Of a stretch of 64,000 nt of DNA, positions 49,501 to 53,279 are shown in pieces (position 1 is the first letter of the stretch; each line of letters begins with the position of its first letter). Position numbers and translations under genes: made by a program. The DNA lies in assembly GCA_903813345.2 (NCBI GenBank), contig CAIIXF020000010.1, positions 36,261,425 through 36,325,424 on the forward strand, read 5' to 3'. Under the pieces are notes generated by a model. That model searched no databases and was not told where the DNA came from. It was given only the letters and a program-made list of their open reading frames with translations. This stretch comes from Owenia fusiformis (lineage: Eukaryota; Annelida; Polychaeta; Sabellida; Oweniidae).

Positions 49501-50152
49501 TTGAATGAATACAATGTTGGGAAGTAGAAAAATGGCGGTATTTGGTTCATTTTACACCTGTTTCACTAGTAGCATCAAAAGATTTTAAACGTGTTTTAGA
49601 CGATTACACATGTTGTAGCATGGGGCATTAATTGTATTAGGCTCTTATGCAATCCAGAAAAAACTTGATTATTTCAAGTTTGTATCTGGGCTACATTATA
49701 ATTAAGCTCTCATGGAAACGTTCTTCCTAAAGTGTATGAAGCACCTTTACTTGATTATGCCATAATGTGACGTCTAGTTTGAACTTTTTCGACCCATTTT
49801 TAGAAAGGTGTAAAGTAACCAAATATACTGGCATTACTGGGGCCTTTTCGACATACATTTAGGCAAAATGGAAAAAGTAATTATCCCATAAGTGGCGCTA
49901 ACTTTGACGCAAAATGCAAAGTAGAAAATATATCCCGAAATGGCCCAATTTGCAGACAGGAAAAACGTCTTCTGGAGTTTCATGATTAGTACCAGAAATT
50001 GGTACTAAATCAGTCTTTTTTCTCATGTAGAAAAAAGAAATTGGAAACAGCGACATTTTTAAGCGTCAGTGCGTCACTAAATTCATGCTTTTCTCTTTTA
50101 CAGATGCTGCTTTTTCCGCAGACGCAAGAAAAAGAAATCACGCCAAACTTAA
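4403..50152 (+). CDS. CSNK1G: casein kinase 1 gamma, complete 11-exon gene
   Basis: Joining 11 exons (4403-4592, 5674-5714, 25117-25186, 32719-32867, 33617-33851, 35374-35544, 36026-36174, 39446-39532, 46288-46389, 48523-48626, 50104-50152) gives 1347 nt and 448 residues, the usual length for the family. All junctions are GT-AG and keep frame. The product is a Ser/Thr kinase of the CK1 group that acts at membranes, for example on Wnt co-receptors in the known family. Visible landmarks are the glycine loop IGCGNFG (53-59), lysine K76 in VAIKL, the catalytic loop YRDVKPEN with D166, DFG at 189-191, and the CK1-specific SIN (221-223) replacing APE. The tail carries VVSSTNGEL (399-407) and ends in K433-C-C-F-F followed by a basic run, the expected palmitoylation anchor. 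The start is supported by an in-frame TGA at 4391 and a family-like N-terminus. Gamma rather than alpha/delta/epsilon follows from the N-terminus ([18 protein letters not shown]) and C-terminus. Confidence 0.96.
4593..5673 (+). other. CSNK1G intron 1
   Basis: AT-rich intron of 1081 bp. It contains a short inverted pair near 5020-5060 (GTCACTAACTTCTGGAATGA and GGAATGTTAGTGAC). I see no repeat element or additional exon. Confidence 0.8.
5674..5714 (+). CDS. CSNK1G: CSNK1G exon 2 (residues 64-77)
   Basis: A 41-nt exon between TTTATTTCAG and GTATGTAG. It encodes [14 protein letters not shown] and so carries the ATP-orienting lysine K76. The next exon lies 19.4 kb away, so a very short essential exon sits between a 1.1-kb and a 19.4-kb intron. 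Confidence 0.95.
6447..6586. mobile_element. 140-bp MITE with TTA target duplication
   Basis: The ends form a near-perfect terminal inverted repeat, TGCCTGGGTCACATTTGCTC at the left and its complement ending GTGACCCAGGCA at the right. The element is flanked by TTA (6444-6446 and 6587-6589). A 3-bp TTA/TWA target is typical of the PIF/Harbinger superfamily. No coding capacity. Confidence 0.85.
7110..7560. repeat. tandem repeat, four units of about 104-119 bp
   Basis: AGCACAGGGAGTTCCATAGA recurs near 7121, 7240, 7350 (one base changed) and 7454, each preceded by a C-run of variable length (6-12) and followed by a conserved CAAGTCAGTTTGCAGAAAGG. Unit length varies mostly through the C-run and a short deletion. 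Confidence 0.85.
8294..8491. mobile_element. hAT-like MITE, diverged
   Basis: The left end reads AAGGCCCTTAACCAGGATTT and the right end, on the opposite strand, CAGGCCCGTAGCCAGGGGGG. Both share AGGCCC..A.CCAGG and then a G-run followed by GTTCA. The CAGGCCCGTAGCCAGG-type terminus is typical of hAT-derived MITEs. Exact ends and target duplication are uncertain (possible TGTTA on both sides). Confidence 0.6.
10624..10920. mobile_element. 297-bp inverted-repeat element with internal 34-bp tandem repeat
   Basis: TTATCCTACACTTA at 10624 is matched by its complement ending at 10920, and the similarity continues inward through a GTACnnAATGTATAAT stretch. The middle holds three tandem copies of a unit built on GGAGGATATCGTAATGATAT (about 10697-10790). 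Target duplication was not resolved. Confidence 0.7.
10927..11062. mobile_element. short palindromic MITE, copy 1
   Basis: Termini are inverted copies of a sequence like ATCCTATGATTTTnnnnAGA followed by ATATCATTTTnATC. The interior carries GATATTGATATACGCACTCA and its approximate complement. The same family recurs at 56930-57072 and, truncated, at 57208-57262. It abuts the 10624-10920 element. Confidence 0.75.
11090..11555. mobile_element. foldback element (FB family), full inverted pair
   Basis: The left half (11090-11225) runs TGTCCGTTTGCTCATGCTTA, then a core CTGATTTTCTTGCATTTCTA and TAGAGTGTTAAC. The right half (11400-11555) is the inverted complement and ends GCAGACGGA. Together they form a roughly 460-bp foldback with 135-155-bp arms. 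The arms match one another and about 18 other copies or halves in the window. Confidence 0.85.
12061..12430. repeat. tandem array of TGACCATAATGGTTGTC-like units
   Basis: Short units of about 16-17 bp, each with ATGGTTGTCTG or ATGGTTATTTG, are organised into a higher-order repeat of about 66 bp (for example near 12225-12290 and 12291-12356). Open frames across it only reflect the repeat. Confidence 0.85.
12595..12680 (-). mobile_element. FB family half, - orientation
   Basis: Contains TACTCTAAATTGTATAAAAA, TGCAAGAAATCAGAC and a truncated GAGCAGACAGACA end, the complement of the FB arm. Confidence 0.7.
13370..13525 (+). mobile_element. FB family half, + orientation
   Basis: Contains CTCTCTAAAATTTGAATAAA, TGATTTTCTTGCATTTCTAT, TTTAGAGTGTTAACTACATG and CTTTATTCCTTGCTAATTCC in order, which is the FB arm. 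Confidence 0.8.
13601..15242. mobile_element. probable mobile element rich in TCGCGGGA motifs
   Basis: The segment starts CTGTCAACCC and ends ACTTGACAG. ATTCGCGGGATTTTGCGGGA and variants recur at 13614-13740, 13855-13925 and 15130-15235. The left block is itself duplicated (13601-13760 and about 13795-13940). The CpG-rich motif is foreign to the AT-rich surroundings. No clear target duplication was found, so the borders are tentative. It contains the nested element at 14416-14881. Confidence 0.5.
14416..14881. mobile_element. 466-bp nested element with 7-bp target duplication
   Basis: Terminal inverted repeats CAGGCCTGTCAACT and AGTTGACAGGCCTG are flanked by TATTTTG on both sides (14409-14415 and 14882-14888). 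The interior holds repeated CACGCATTT/TGTCACGC motifs. CAGG termini recall hAT elements, which usually make 8-bp duplications. Overlapping open frames inside are short and repeat-derived. Confidence 0.82.
15470..16150. repeat. minisatellite, about 25-bp unit (GACATAGGTCAATAGTATCTGTAATGT type)
   Basis: More than 20 units with the core GACATAGGTCAACAGTATCT or a variant. The array is interrupted at about 15975-16045 by an AT-rich insertion starting with a T-run and containing AATTATAACAATAAACAG. It is followed near 16195-16240 by a TGTACA dinucleotide-like stretch. Confidence 0.9.
16790..16960 (+). mobile_element. FB family half, + orientation
   Basis: Contains CCATGCTTATTTCACTCC, TCTCTCTAAATTTTGAATAA, TAATTTTCTTGCATTTGTAT and TTTACTTTATTCCTTGCCGA in FB-arm order. 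Confidence 0.78.
19495..19665 (+). mobile_element. FB family half, + orientation, with complete outer end
   Basis: Starts at AAAATGTCCGTCTGCTCATG and continues through CTAAAATTTGAATGAAGTGT and TTTTCTTGCATTTCTATATA. It preserves the TGTCCGTCTGC outer terminus but has no matching right arm nearby. A more degenerate copy lies at about 19090-19215. Confidence 0.8.
19883..22227. mobile_element. 2.35-kb long-inverted-repeat element
   Basis: The arms, about 500 bp each (19883-20380 and 21720-22227), are inverted copies. The left starts CACGCCTTACCATCGCGTAA and the right is the complement of CACGCCTAACCATCGCGTAA. AATTAT flanks both sides (19877-19882 and 22228-22233). Motifs of the type GTACGGTGACGC recur in both arms. 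The mirror-image open frames at about 20086-20361 (+) and 21672-21896 (-) are the same arm sequence read twice. Its centre is occupied by another element (20445-21301). No transposase is present, and the superfamily is not assigned. Confidence 0.85.
20445..21301. mobile_element. 857-bp element nested in the 19883-22227 element
   Basis: Terminal inverted repeats AGGGGTCATTCATCAAGCTA and its complement end exactly at 21301. CAG is duplicated at 20442-20444 and 21302-21304. The outer 150 bp on each side are packed with short CpG-rich motifs (CTGCGAC, GTCGCAG). A 3-bp duplication would fit a Harbinger-like mechanism. No transposase frame is seen. Confidence 0.87.
22252..22350. repeat. 30-bp tandem repeat, three copies
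   Basis: TATGGTCATTTCCTATGACA followed by TCACCACA or TCACCGCA is repeated three times almost without divergence, immediately outside the 19883-22227 element. Confidence 0.9.
22380..22572. mobile_element. hAT-like repeat copy ending GGAGAACACTG
   Basis: Holds ATCATGAAAAATTGGCATAT, TGTGAAAATGAGAATTTTAC and ACCCACTTGAAAAAAAATCC. The right end, read on the - strand, is CAGTGTTCTCCACAGGA. The segment is an inverted partner of 24840-25041. Confidence 0.65.
22871..24525. mobile_element. 1.66-kb inverted-repeat element with CAC termini
   Basis: Inverted repeats of about 50 bp (CACGGGGGATAAGCAAAACG then AGGGCGAAGCCACGGACTGC) lie at both ends, nearly identical. TATA flanks both sides (22867-22870 and 24526-24529), which could also be a TA duplication. 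CAC termini with a TA-rich 2-4-bp target resemble the CMC (CACTA/Mirage/Chapaev) group, but this is tentative. GCGGACTGCG/GGACTGCG motifs recur inside. No transposase is visible. Confidence 0.85.
24840..25041. mobile_element. hAT-like repeat copy ending GAGATCACTG
   Basis: Contains TTTTTCTCAAGTGGGTGCAA, TCATTTTCACAATTCAGACT and ATGCCAATTTTTCATGATTT, the inverted complement of 22440-22560. It then has three AGGTGGGTGC or AAGTGGGTGC repeats. The right end on the - strand is CAGTGATCTCTCCAGCA. It lies only about 75 bp upstream of CSNK1G exon 3. Confidence 0.65.
25117..25186 (+). CDS. CSNK1G: CSNK1G exon 3 (residues 78-100)
   Basis: A 70-nt exon after TTGCAATTTCAG and before GTAAGTGT. It encodes [20 protein letters not shown] and then GQA, including helix C with the glutamate (E90) expected to pair with K76. 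It ends in phase 1. Confidence 0.95.
25944..26114. mobile_element. 171-bp pogo/Tigger-like MITE
   Basis: Termini CAGTAAAACCTGTCTAATCG and, inverted, CAGTAAAACCTGTGTTTC. CAGTA(A/G)AACCT ends are typical of Tc1/mariner pogo-type MITEs, which duplicate TA. Here the flanking dinucleotide is GA on both sides. Related fragments occur at 27913 (CAGTAGAACCTGTTTATTTG) and 31926. Confidence 0.7.
27960..28735. repeat. tandem repeat, five units of about 150 bp with G-runs
   Basis: Each unit has CTCTTCAAATGAAAAGCCTG, a G-run of 7-14, CTTTGCTTGACTTTACCTGA, a C-run, CTAAGATAGTATTTCATA and GTGGCTTTCCCCTATATGAT. The G-run and C-run in one unit can pair or form a G-quadruplex. Units are very similar, suggesting recent expansion. 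Confidence 0.9.
29630..29812. mobile_element. solo right arm of the 41655-43025 element family
   Basis: Shares GAAATGCCTGTAAATTTTT, ATCAATGTAACTTTGGA, AAATGATATATGA, CATACTATG and GGGGCCCCATACTTTCGG with the right arm of that element and ends in GGACACCCTGT. The left arm is absent. Confidence 0.8.
30485..30645 (-). mobile_element. FB family half, - orientation, with outer end
   Basis: Contains GAAATCAGCAAGGAATAAGG, ACACTCTAAATTATATAGAA, ATGCAAGAAAATCAGACACT and AAGCATGAGCAGACGGACA. The outer terminus is intact. Confidence 0.85.
31365..31470 (-). mobile_element. FB family half, - orientation, degenerate
   Basis: Contains GGTATAAGCAAGGAATGATA, ACACTCTAATTTATATAGAA and GCTAGAAAATGTGACACTTC, followed by loss of the outer terminus. 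Confidence 0.7.
32227..32450. repeat. short tandem repeat of ATACCATAATGGG units
   Basis: About 16 alternating units ATACCATAATGGG / TTACCATTATGGG / GAAACCATAAT with an 11-13-bp step. CCATNATGG is itself palindromic. Confidence 0.88.
32463..32634. mobile_element. 172-bp MITE (CAGGGGTTTCA family), copy 1
   Basis: Terminal inverted repeats CAGGGATTTCACTAG and CTATTGAAACCCCTG. CATAT is duplicated at 32458-32462 and 32635-32639. The interior has GGCTAA and repeated ACAACAGGC/GCCTGTTG motifs that pair with one another. The second copy at 48761-48933 is about 90% similar by eye and also has a 5-bp duplication. The element lies about 85 bp upstream of CSNK1G exon 4. Confidence 0.87.
32719..32867 (+). 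CDS. CSNK1G: CSNK1G exon 4 (residues 101-150)
   Basis: A 149-nt exon after CTATTTTCAG and before GTAAGTAA. It begins [20 protein letters not shown] and covers the hinge and the [13 protein letters not shown] segment of the kinase. The junction with exon 3 (GQA-EG) is one residue shorter than vertebrate CK1 gamma as I recall it. This is a small loop difference between beta strands. Confidence 0.95.
32868..33616 (+). other. CSNK1G intron 4, with FB family arms
   Basis: 32890-33050 is an FB arm in + orientation (CTCTCTAAAATTTGAATGAA, GATTTTCTTGCATTTCCATA, GCTGATTCCTCTCTTTTTCA). A truncated - arm follows at about 33268-33310 (GGGGAATCAGCAAGGAATAA), so this is a decayed foldback. The rest is plain AT-rich sequence. 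Confidence 0.75.
33617..33851 (+). CDS. CSNK1G: CSNK1G exon 5 (residues 151-228, catalytic core)
   Basis: A 235-nt exon after TTTACTTCCAG and before GTATGTAT. It carries the catalytic loop [14 protein letters not shown] (D166), the metal-binding [10 protein letters not shown] (D189) and [13 protein letters not shown] with the CK1 SIN motif. All catalytic residues expected for an active kinase are present. Confidence 0.97.
34205..34640. mobile_element. foldback element (FB family), second full inverted pair
   Basis: The left arm (34205-34345) has CCATTTCTCTCTAAAATTTG, GTGTCTGATTTTCTTGCATT and TTAGAGTGTTAACTACATGC. The right arm (34490-34640) is the complement and ends GATGAGCAGACGGACA. It sits in CSNK1G intron 5 (33852-35373), so the pre-mRNA can form a hairpin with arms near 150 nt. 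Confidence 0.85.
35374..35544 (+). CDS. CSNK1G: CSNK1G exon 6 (residues 229-285)
   Basis: A 171-nt exon after GCTATATTTCAG. It encodes [20 protein letters not shown] through [20 protein letters not shown] to LCENFP in the C-lobe. The donor GTTTGGTC is weaker than the other donors of this gene but keeps frame with exon 7. Confidence 0.95.
36026..36174 (+). CDS. CSNK1G: CSNK1G exon 7 (residues 286-335, end of kinase fold)
   Basis: A 149-nt exon after TTCTTTTTTGTAG and before GTGTGTAC. It encodes [20 protein letters not shown] through EFDWVGRQL, closing the catalytic domain. It ends in phase 0, opening a run of phase-0 linker exons. Confidence 0.95.
36175..37790 (+). other. 5' part of CSNK1G intron 7, no element recognised
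   Basis: AT-rich intron sequence following exon 7, with a C-rich pyrimidine stretch at 36210-36600 and a G-run near 37030. No exon or repeat family is recognised. Confidence 0.7.
37795..38516. repeat. minisatellite of 21-bp and 15-bp units
   Basis: The unit GACTTGGACTCAAGAAGTAGA (21 bp, as positions 1-20 GACTTGGACTCAAGAAGTAG plus A) alternates with a 15-bp form lacking the TTGGAC block. Some units read GGACTAAAG. About 36 units are nearly identical. Both lengths are multiples of three, so frames stay open on both strands (a 254-codon repeat frame on the - strand). I regard these as by-products, not genes. Confidence 0.95.
38780..38900 (-). mobile_element. FB family half, degenerate
   Basis: Contains AAATAGCGAGGAGTAAAATG, TTTTAAATTGTATGGGAA and TTTTTCAAATGTTTGAGAAA in FB - orientation order, with many substitutions. 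Confidence 0.5.
39446..39532 (+). CDS. CSNK1G: CSNK1G exon 8 (residues 336-364, linker)
   Basis: An 87-nt exon, phase 0 at both ends, after ATATTTTTTCAG and before GTAACGTC. It encodes [20 protein letters not shown] and then GRHTSEQNK, a polar, disordered-looking linker. Symmetric phase allows it to be skipped without a frameshift. Confidence 0.85.
40081..40407. mobile_element. 327-bp MITE with 60-bp inverted repeats
   Basis: AGTGGGCTGTATAGCAAGGT and TGGTCGGGGTCGGGAGCTGG continue to AATTTTATTGCTTAA at the left and are repeated inverted, essentially perfectly, at the right. ATAAT flanks both sides (40076-40080 and 40408-40412), though TAA with one more element base per end is equally consistent. 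High arm identity suggests recent insertion. No coding capacity. Confidence 0.88.
40560..41635. repeat. tandem array, about 14 units of 70-80 bp
   Basis: Each unit contains ATGGCTTTGTGATATATTCT, TTAGCTTTTAGGTTGCTTCT, GTCACACACATCTAATGTTA and GACATTCA. Variants with TCATCCCCCACATC and with CACACACATC alternate. The array ends about 20 bp before the 41655 element. Confidence 0.92.
41655..43025. mobile_element. 1.37-kb element, ACAGGGTGTCCCGAAAGTATG termini
   Basis: Inverted arms of about 200 bp start ACAGGGTGTCCCGAAAGTAT at the left and, complemented, ACAGGGTGTTCCGAAAGTAT at the right. They extend through AGGCAGACATAT and AAGTTACATTGATT. AGAT is duplicated at 41651-41654 and 43026-43029. Without the nested element (42068-42785 plus one TTAA) it would be about 650 bp. 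A solo arm of the same family is at 29630-29812. No transposase frame. Confidence 0.87.
42068..42785. mobile_element. 718-bp piggyBac-like element nested in the 41655 element
   Basis: CCTTCTGCATGCTAACTTAT at the left is matched by the complement of CCTTTAGCATGCTACCGGCG at the right, and TTAA flanks both sides (42064-42067 and 42786-42789). The TTAA target with CCYTTxGC termini is the hallmark of piggyBac. The interior is more GC-rich than its surroundings and has no transposase frame. Confidence 0.86.
43040..44440 (+). other. intron 8 stretch without recognised element
   Basis: AT-rich with a pyrimidine-rich tract near 43250-43390 and an inverted CTGGTTGTAGACACA/TGTAGACACACCTAACCAG pair near 43805-43850. 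No exon seen. Confidence 0.6.
44443..44580 (+). repeat. 32-bp minisatellite, left part of an interrupted array
   Basis: Units of the type ACTTCAGCTCCTGTCCTGAT then GTATCTAATTAT, about four copies. The array is split by the insertion at 44582-46069 and resumes at 46070. Confidence 0.88.
44582..46069. mobile_element. 1.49-kb element inserted in a minisatellite unit, TAA duplication
   Basis: Inverted repeats AGGCCCGGTCACACCGCC, a short mismatch block and TTGCTGGAGCGTTCCTTGAA lie at both ends. TAA is present at 44579-44581 and 46070-46072. Removing the element and one TAA restores GTATCTAATTATACTTC, the normal minisatellite unit, so the ends are certain. Blocks of about 400 bp at the left and 250 bp at the right consist of CCAACGCT/ACCGCT motifs about every 10 bp. 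The middle (about 45200-45750) is AT-rich and ordinary. TAA target and CpG-rich subterminal repeats fit a PIF/Harbinger-like non-autonomous element. Confidence 0.9.
46070..46265 (+). repeat. 32-bp minisatellite, right part, next to exon 9
   Basis: Six units (ACTTCGGCTGCTGTCCTGAT, ACATCAGCTCCTGTCCCGAT and variants, each ending ATATCTAAT or GTATCTAAT). The array ends about 20 bp before the exon 9 acceptor, so it occupies the position expected for the branch point. Confidence 0.9.
46288..46389 (+). CDS. CSNK1G: CSNK1G exon 9 (residues 365-398, probable cassette exon)
   Basis: A 102-nt symmetric phase-0 exon. It begins [15 protein letters not shown] and ends ADRHGGSVQ, which matches the peptide that precedes VVSSTNGEL in the long isoforms of vertebrate CK1 gamma as I recall them. 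The acceptor reads TTTACAGCAG|GCA, a tandem NAGNAG site, so Q365 may be optional. A 32-bp minisatellite ends about 20 bp upstream of the acceptor. Confidence 0.88.
46390..48522 (+). other. CSNK1G intron 9
   Basis: Contains an FB - arm at about 46615-46695 (GGAACAAGCAAGAAATAAAC, ACTCTAAATAATAACAAG), a mariner-like terminus near 47455 (ACGAGGGGTAACCAAAAAG) without a partner nearby, and a single 32-bp minisatellite unit at 48060-48090. The rest is AT-rich sequence with several TTTTAGGTG/CATTTTAG stretches (47160-47340). No exon seen. Confidence 0.7.
48523..48626 (+). CDS. CSNK1G: CSNK1G exon 10 (residues 399-432 and two bases of 433)
   Basis: A 104-nt exon after CTGTCTTTTCAG and before GTATGTTT. 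It encodes [20 protein letters not shown] and then [14 protein letters not shown], the conserved CK1 gamma tail. The frame stays open past the donor into repeat-derived intron sequence up to 48720. Intron retention would therefore replace the cysteine anchor by an unrelated tail. Confidence 0.95.
48690..48965 (-). mobile_element. FB family half split by a MITE
   Basis: GGAATTGGCAAGAAATAAAG and ACTTTATTCAAATTTTAAAG lie left of 48760, and the expected continuation (GAACTGAAATGAGCACATG) resumes at 48939. The MITE at 48761-48933 therefore inserted into an older FB copy. Confidence 0.75.
48761..48933. mobile_element. 173-bp MITE (CAGGGGTTTCA family), copy 2
   Basis: Terminal inverted repeats CAGGGGATTCGCTAG and CTAATGAAACCCCTG. 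GAAGT is duplicated at 48756-48760 and 48934-48938. The interior is closely similar to copy 1 at 32463-32634. Both copies have 5-bp duplications, so the family duplicates 5 bp. The superfamily is not assigned with confidence. Confidence 0.88.
49195..49355 (-). mobile_element. FB family half, - orientation, with outer end
   Basis: Contains AGAGTGGAATTGGCAAGGAA, TAACACTCTAAATTGTATAG, TCAAATTTTAGAGAGAAATA and GATATGAGCAGACGGATG. Confidence 0.83.
50104..50152 (+). CDS. CSNK1G: CSNK1G exon 11 (residues 433-448, stop)
   Basis: After TTTTCTCTTTTACAG the last 49 nt complete K433 and encode [15 protein letters not shown] and TAA (50150-50152). Two cysteines followed by an aromatic pair and a basic cluster form the lipid-anchor tail of the gamma isoforms. 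Vertebrate members, as I recall, have three cysteines. Confidence 0.93.
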
Positions 50153-50957
50153 GACATTTTATATGGACTGCAATTACAGATAGATGGCGTGTTGATTTTA
50201 TAGGATTGTACTCCAGCACAGCCCTATAGAGTACACAGTGCTAATGTGTGCATAGTGCTAATGTGTGCATAGTGCTAATGTGTACATAGTGCTTATGTGT
50301 ACATAGTGCTGATTTGTACATATCGCTGCCAAGTGCATTGTGCTAAAATGTATTAAGTGCTATATTCAGTGCTAAAACTAAAGTGATGTGTACATAGTGC
50401 TATACTGTACATAGTGCTAAAATGTACATAGTGCTATCCATGAGATGTACATAGTGGAATACGGGCTATTGTATATATTAGTCCTAATCTCAGAGCTATG
50501 TACACACAACATTGATGCCCACTGCGAAAATGGACAATGTAGTAGGCGAAACTGCTCGGGCTGGGCTGGTAGTGCAGTGCATGATGGGATGCCGAGAGGA
50601 TCATGGGGCAGACCTACCTGCTTCCTTTTTTGCATGCCTCCTGCTTAAAATATACTGTTCCTCTGCATGGCTTTTCTGCCTGATTACACTGTATAATCAA
50701 ATCTGATTGGTCATCCCTATTTGTCTGTGCGTAGCCCTGCCAGGTTACATAACATGATCAAATCTGATTGGTTGGTCGTCCTGATTTAGGTGTTGCTGTT
50801 TTTACCGCACACGGTCAAGAAAGAAGAAAAAAGGCGTTCGAATGGAACTTAAATGACGGGTGCACTATGACCAAGCTCAAGATATGCTTCCGCTAAGATG
50901 GCGCTCTGAATCGAAACGAACTTTGACATATGGCGAAAGTGAGGAAAGTGAATAAAG
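50153..50957 (+). other. candidate CSNK1G 3' UTR with TACATAGTGCTAATGTG array
   Basis: The segment follows the stop codon. 50220-50460 is a short tandem repeat (TGTGTACATAGTGCTAA and variants, period about 17-18). AATAAA at 50951-50956 is a possible polyadenylation signal; another lies at 51304. The UTR end cannot be fixed from sequence alone. Confidence 0.45.
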
Positions 50958-50999
50958 ACGTATAACAAGAGATTACTTTTGGTACGCTAAATTAACACA

Positions 51000-51075
51000 T
51001 TACTTTGGCTCCTGTCCTGATGTATCAAATCCAACTTCGGCTCCTGCCCTGATGTATCAAATATACTGCCCTGTC
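51000..51075 (+). repeat. 32-bp minisatellite, two to three units
   Basis: Units of the type ACTTTGGCTCCTGTCCTGAT then GTATCAAAT, same family and same orientation as the 44443, 51655, 52918 and 60837 arrays. An FB - arm fragment (GGAATTAGCAAGGAATAAAG) lies just downstream at 51289. Confidence 0.85.
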
Positions 51076-51654
51076 ATGTATCTAATATATCAGTTAACTT
51101 ATTTTAGGTATATCTATATTTAATAAGTTGGGGTATTTTATGAAAAGAATTTGACACAATTTTATGATCTCATTTAGGAGACCGATATAATATTTTAATT
51201 ATGTAGATAAAAATGTGAGTTTGAACTACATTCCTTTGATATACATGAATAAAAATCATTGTATTGAATATGAAATGGAGAGAAGGGGTGGAATTAGCAA
51301 GGAATAAAGAAATAGACTTGATATTATCATCAATTTAACAAAAATGTGAGAAATACTGTCACTATTGAGATTACAAAATTACATTTTAACCATCAGTATT
51401 TTTGTAATTGGGTCCTACATCCAGATCTGCATATTTAAGAAGTTATGTTTGCTGAAATGGAATTTATTATTAATACGTAAGATATTTAGAGAAAAATGAA
51501 ATTATCCGATATACATGTATGGTCTTTTGATCTCAAATTGTACCAAATGAAATATTTTTCAATGTTATTGAATTTTCAGTTATAAGATTATGTATTTGTG
51601 CAATATACTTGAATATTGAGTTTTGACTTGGAAATGATTTGATTCATTTCTGTC

Positions 51655-51770
51655 CTGAAGTGGCAAATGTAATTTCAGCTCCTGCCCTGATGTATCAGTT
51701 ATTACTTCAGCTCCTACCCTGATGTATCAAATGTTACTTCAGCTCCTGCCCTGATGTATCAAATGTGTAT
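51655..51770 (+). repeat. 32-bp minisatellite, four units
   Basis: CAGCTCCTGCCCTGATGTAT recurs with a GTTACTT spacer. The first unit is degenerate (TCTGTCCTGAAGTGGCAAAT). Confidence 0.87.
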
Positions 51771-51884
51771 GTTGAGTGCATGACAAGAATGTAAACACCA
51801 TACAGATTTGAATACAAGTGATCACATTTTAGTTTACTTAAAGGGGCAGAAAATTATATTCAGTTCAGAAAGCAATCACCAGGT

Positions 51885-52115
51885 GGAAAACATGAAAACA
51901 AGCATATTGTGAAGTTGAAAACAAGCATATCGAAAAGTTGAAAACATGAAAACAAGCATATTGTGAAGTTGAAAACATGAAAACAGCATATGGTGAAGTT
52001 GAAAACATGAAAACAAGCATATTGTGAAGTTGAAAACATGAAAACAAGCATATGGTGAAGTTGAAAACATGAAAACAAGCATATTGTGAAGCTGAAAACA
52101 AGCATATTCAGCTAA
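51885..52115. repeat. tandem repeat of about 31 bp (GTTGAAAACATGAAAACAAGCATATTGTGAA)
   Basis: About seven units with GAAGTTGAAAACATGAAAAC and AAGCATATTGT or GCATATGGT. Some units lack the ACATGAAA block. Open frames across all three - frames are repeat artefacts. Confidence 0.92.
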
Positions 52116-52917
52116 AAACATAAAAAGTGAATTAGAATGTATCTTGAGCTTTGTCATAGAAAACAGTCAAACAGTCTATAAATAAGTCATATTGTACTAT
52201 TTTTACCTGTACATTGTGAATAAACATGCAATGTGTGTATAAATGCTAAGATGTATACAATAAAAATGCAGGTGGCTTCTTATTAGTAAGATAAGCTTTT
52301 CATTGGGACTCGGAATCTGGGTGGGATTTAATCTCGAAGTAAAATCATTTTTGGCAAAGCTAAAAATGGTTTTGGTTTGAGAGTAGGGTCTCAGACAGAT
52401 TTTATCATGATACTCGATGTGTGTGATAAGGAAATTTCTGGTAAATTTGTAAAATTGATTGTCTATTACTCATCATTGAACTTTTGTAAATAGCGTATCA
52501 TGTCAGTCGGGTTTGTGGGGAAAAGAGGATAAAGCAAGGAATACATTGAAAGAAACATGAAATCCAGATTTTAAAGGAATGAAACACTGTCTTTATGTAA
52601 GATATCATCGGAAATCTATGAAGATCATGCATATACATGTTATCGAAACCGCAAGATTTGTATTGTATATTTTCCATAGTATTATTTTTTGGGTATAAAA
52701 TTTCTGTTAGAGATTCTCAAATAGAGGCAGTGTTTCATAAATTGTAAAAACGATCAGTTATCTGGTTTTTCGTAATAAATTAATTCAAATATTAATGTAC
52801 CTTCTTTCACTTTATCCACTTCTTTCCACTTTATTTTAAGTTTTTTAGGAAGCATCAACAGGTATTTATTGTAAAACCTAAAACAGGCATGGTCGCTCAA
52901 ACTCAGCTTCCATCACA

Positions 52918-53270
52918 AAGTATTTCGGCTCCTGGCCTGATGTATCAATATTGTTACTTCGGCTCCTGCACTGATGTATCAAATGTTACTTCGGCTCCTG
53001 GCCTGATGTATCAATTGTTACTTCAGCTCCTGCCCTTATGTATCAATTGTTACTTCGGCTCCTGACCTGATGTATCAATTGTTACTTCGGCTCCTGCCCT
53101 GATGTATCAATTGTTACTTCAGCTCCTGCCCTGATGTATCAATTGTTACTTTGGCTCCTGCCCTGATGTATCAATTGTTACTTCGGCTCCTGGCCTGATG
53201 TATCAATTGTTACTTCGGCTCCTGCCCTGATGTATCAATTGTTACTTCAGCTCCTGTCCTGATGTATCAA
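52918..53270 (+). repeat. 32-bp minisatellite, main array, 11 units
   Basis: The unit TTGTTACTTCGGCTCCTGCC then CTGATGTATCAA is repeated 11 times with few substitutions (CCTGGCC, CCTGACC, CAGCTCC). This is the longest and most homogeneous array of the family in the window. Confidence 0.95.
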
Positions 53271-53279
53271 TTTTTATGA

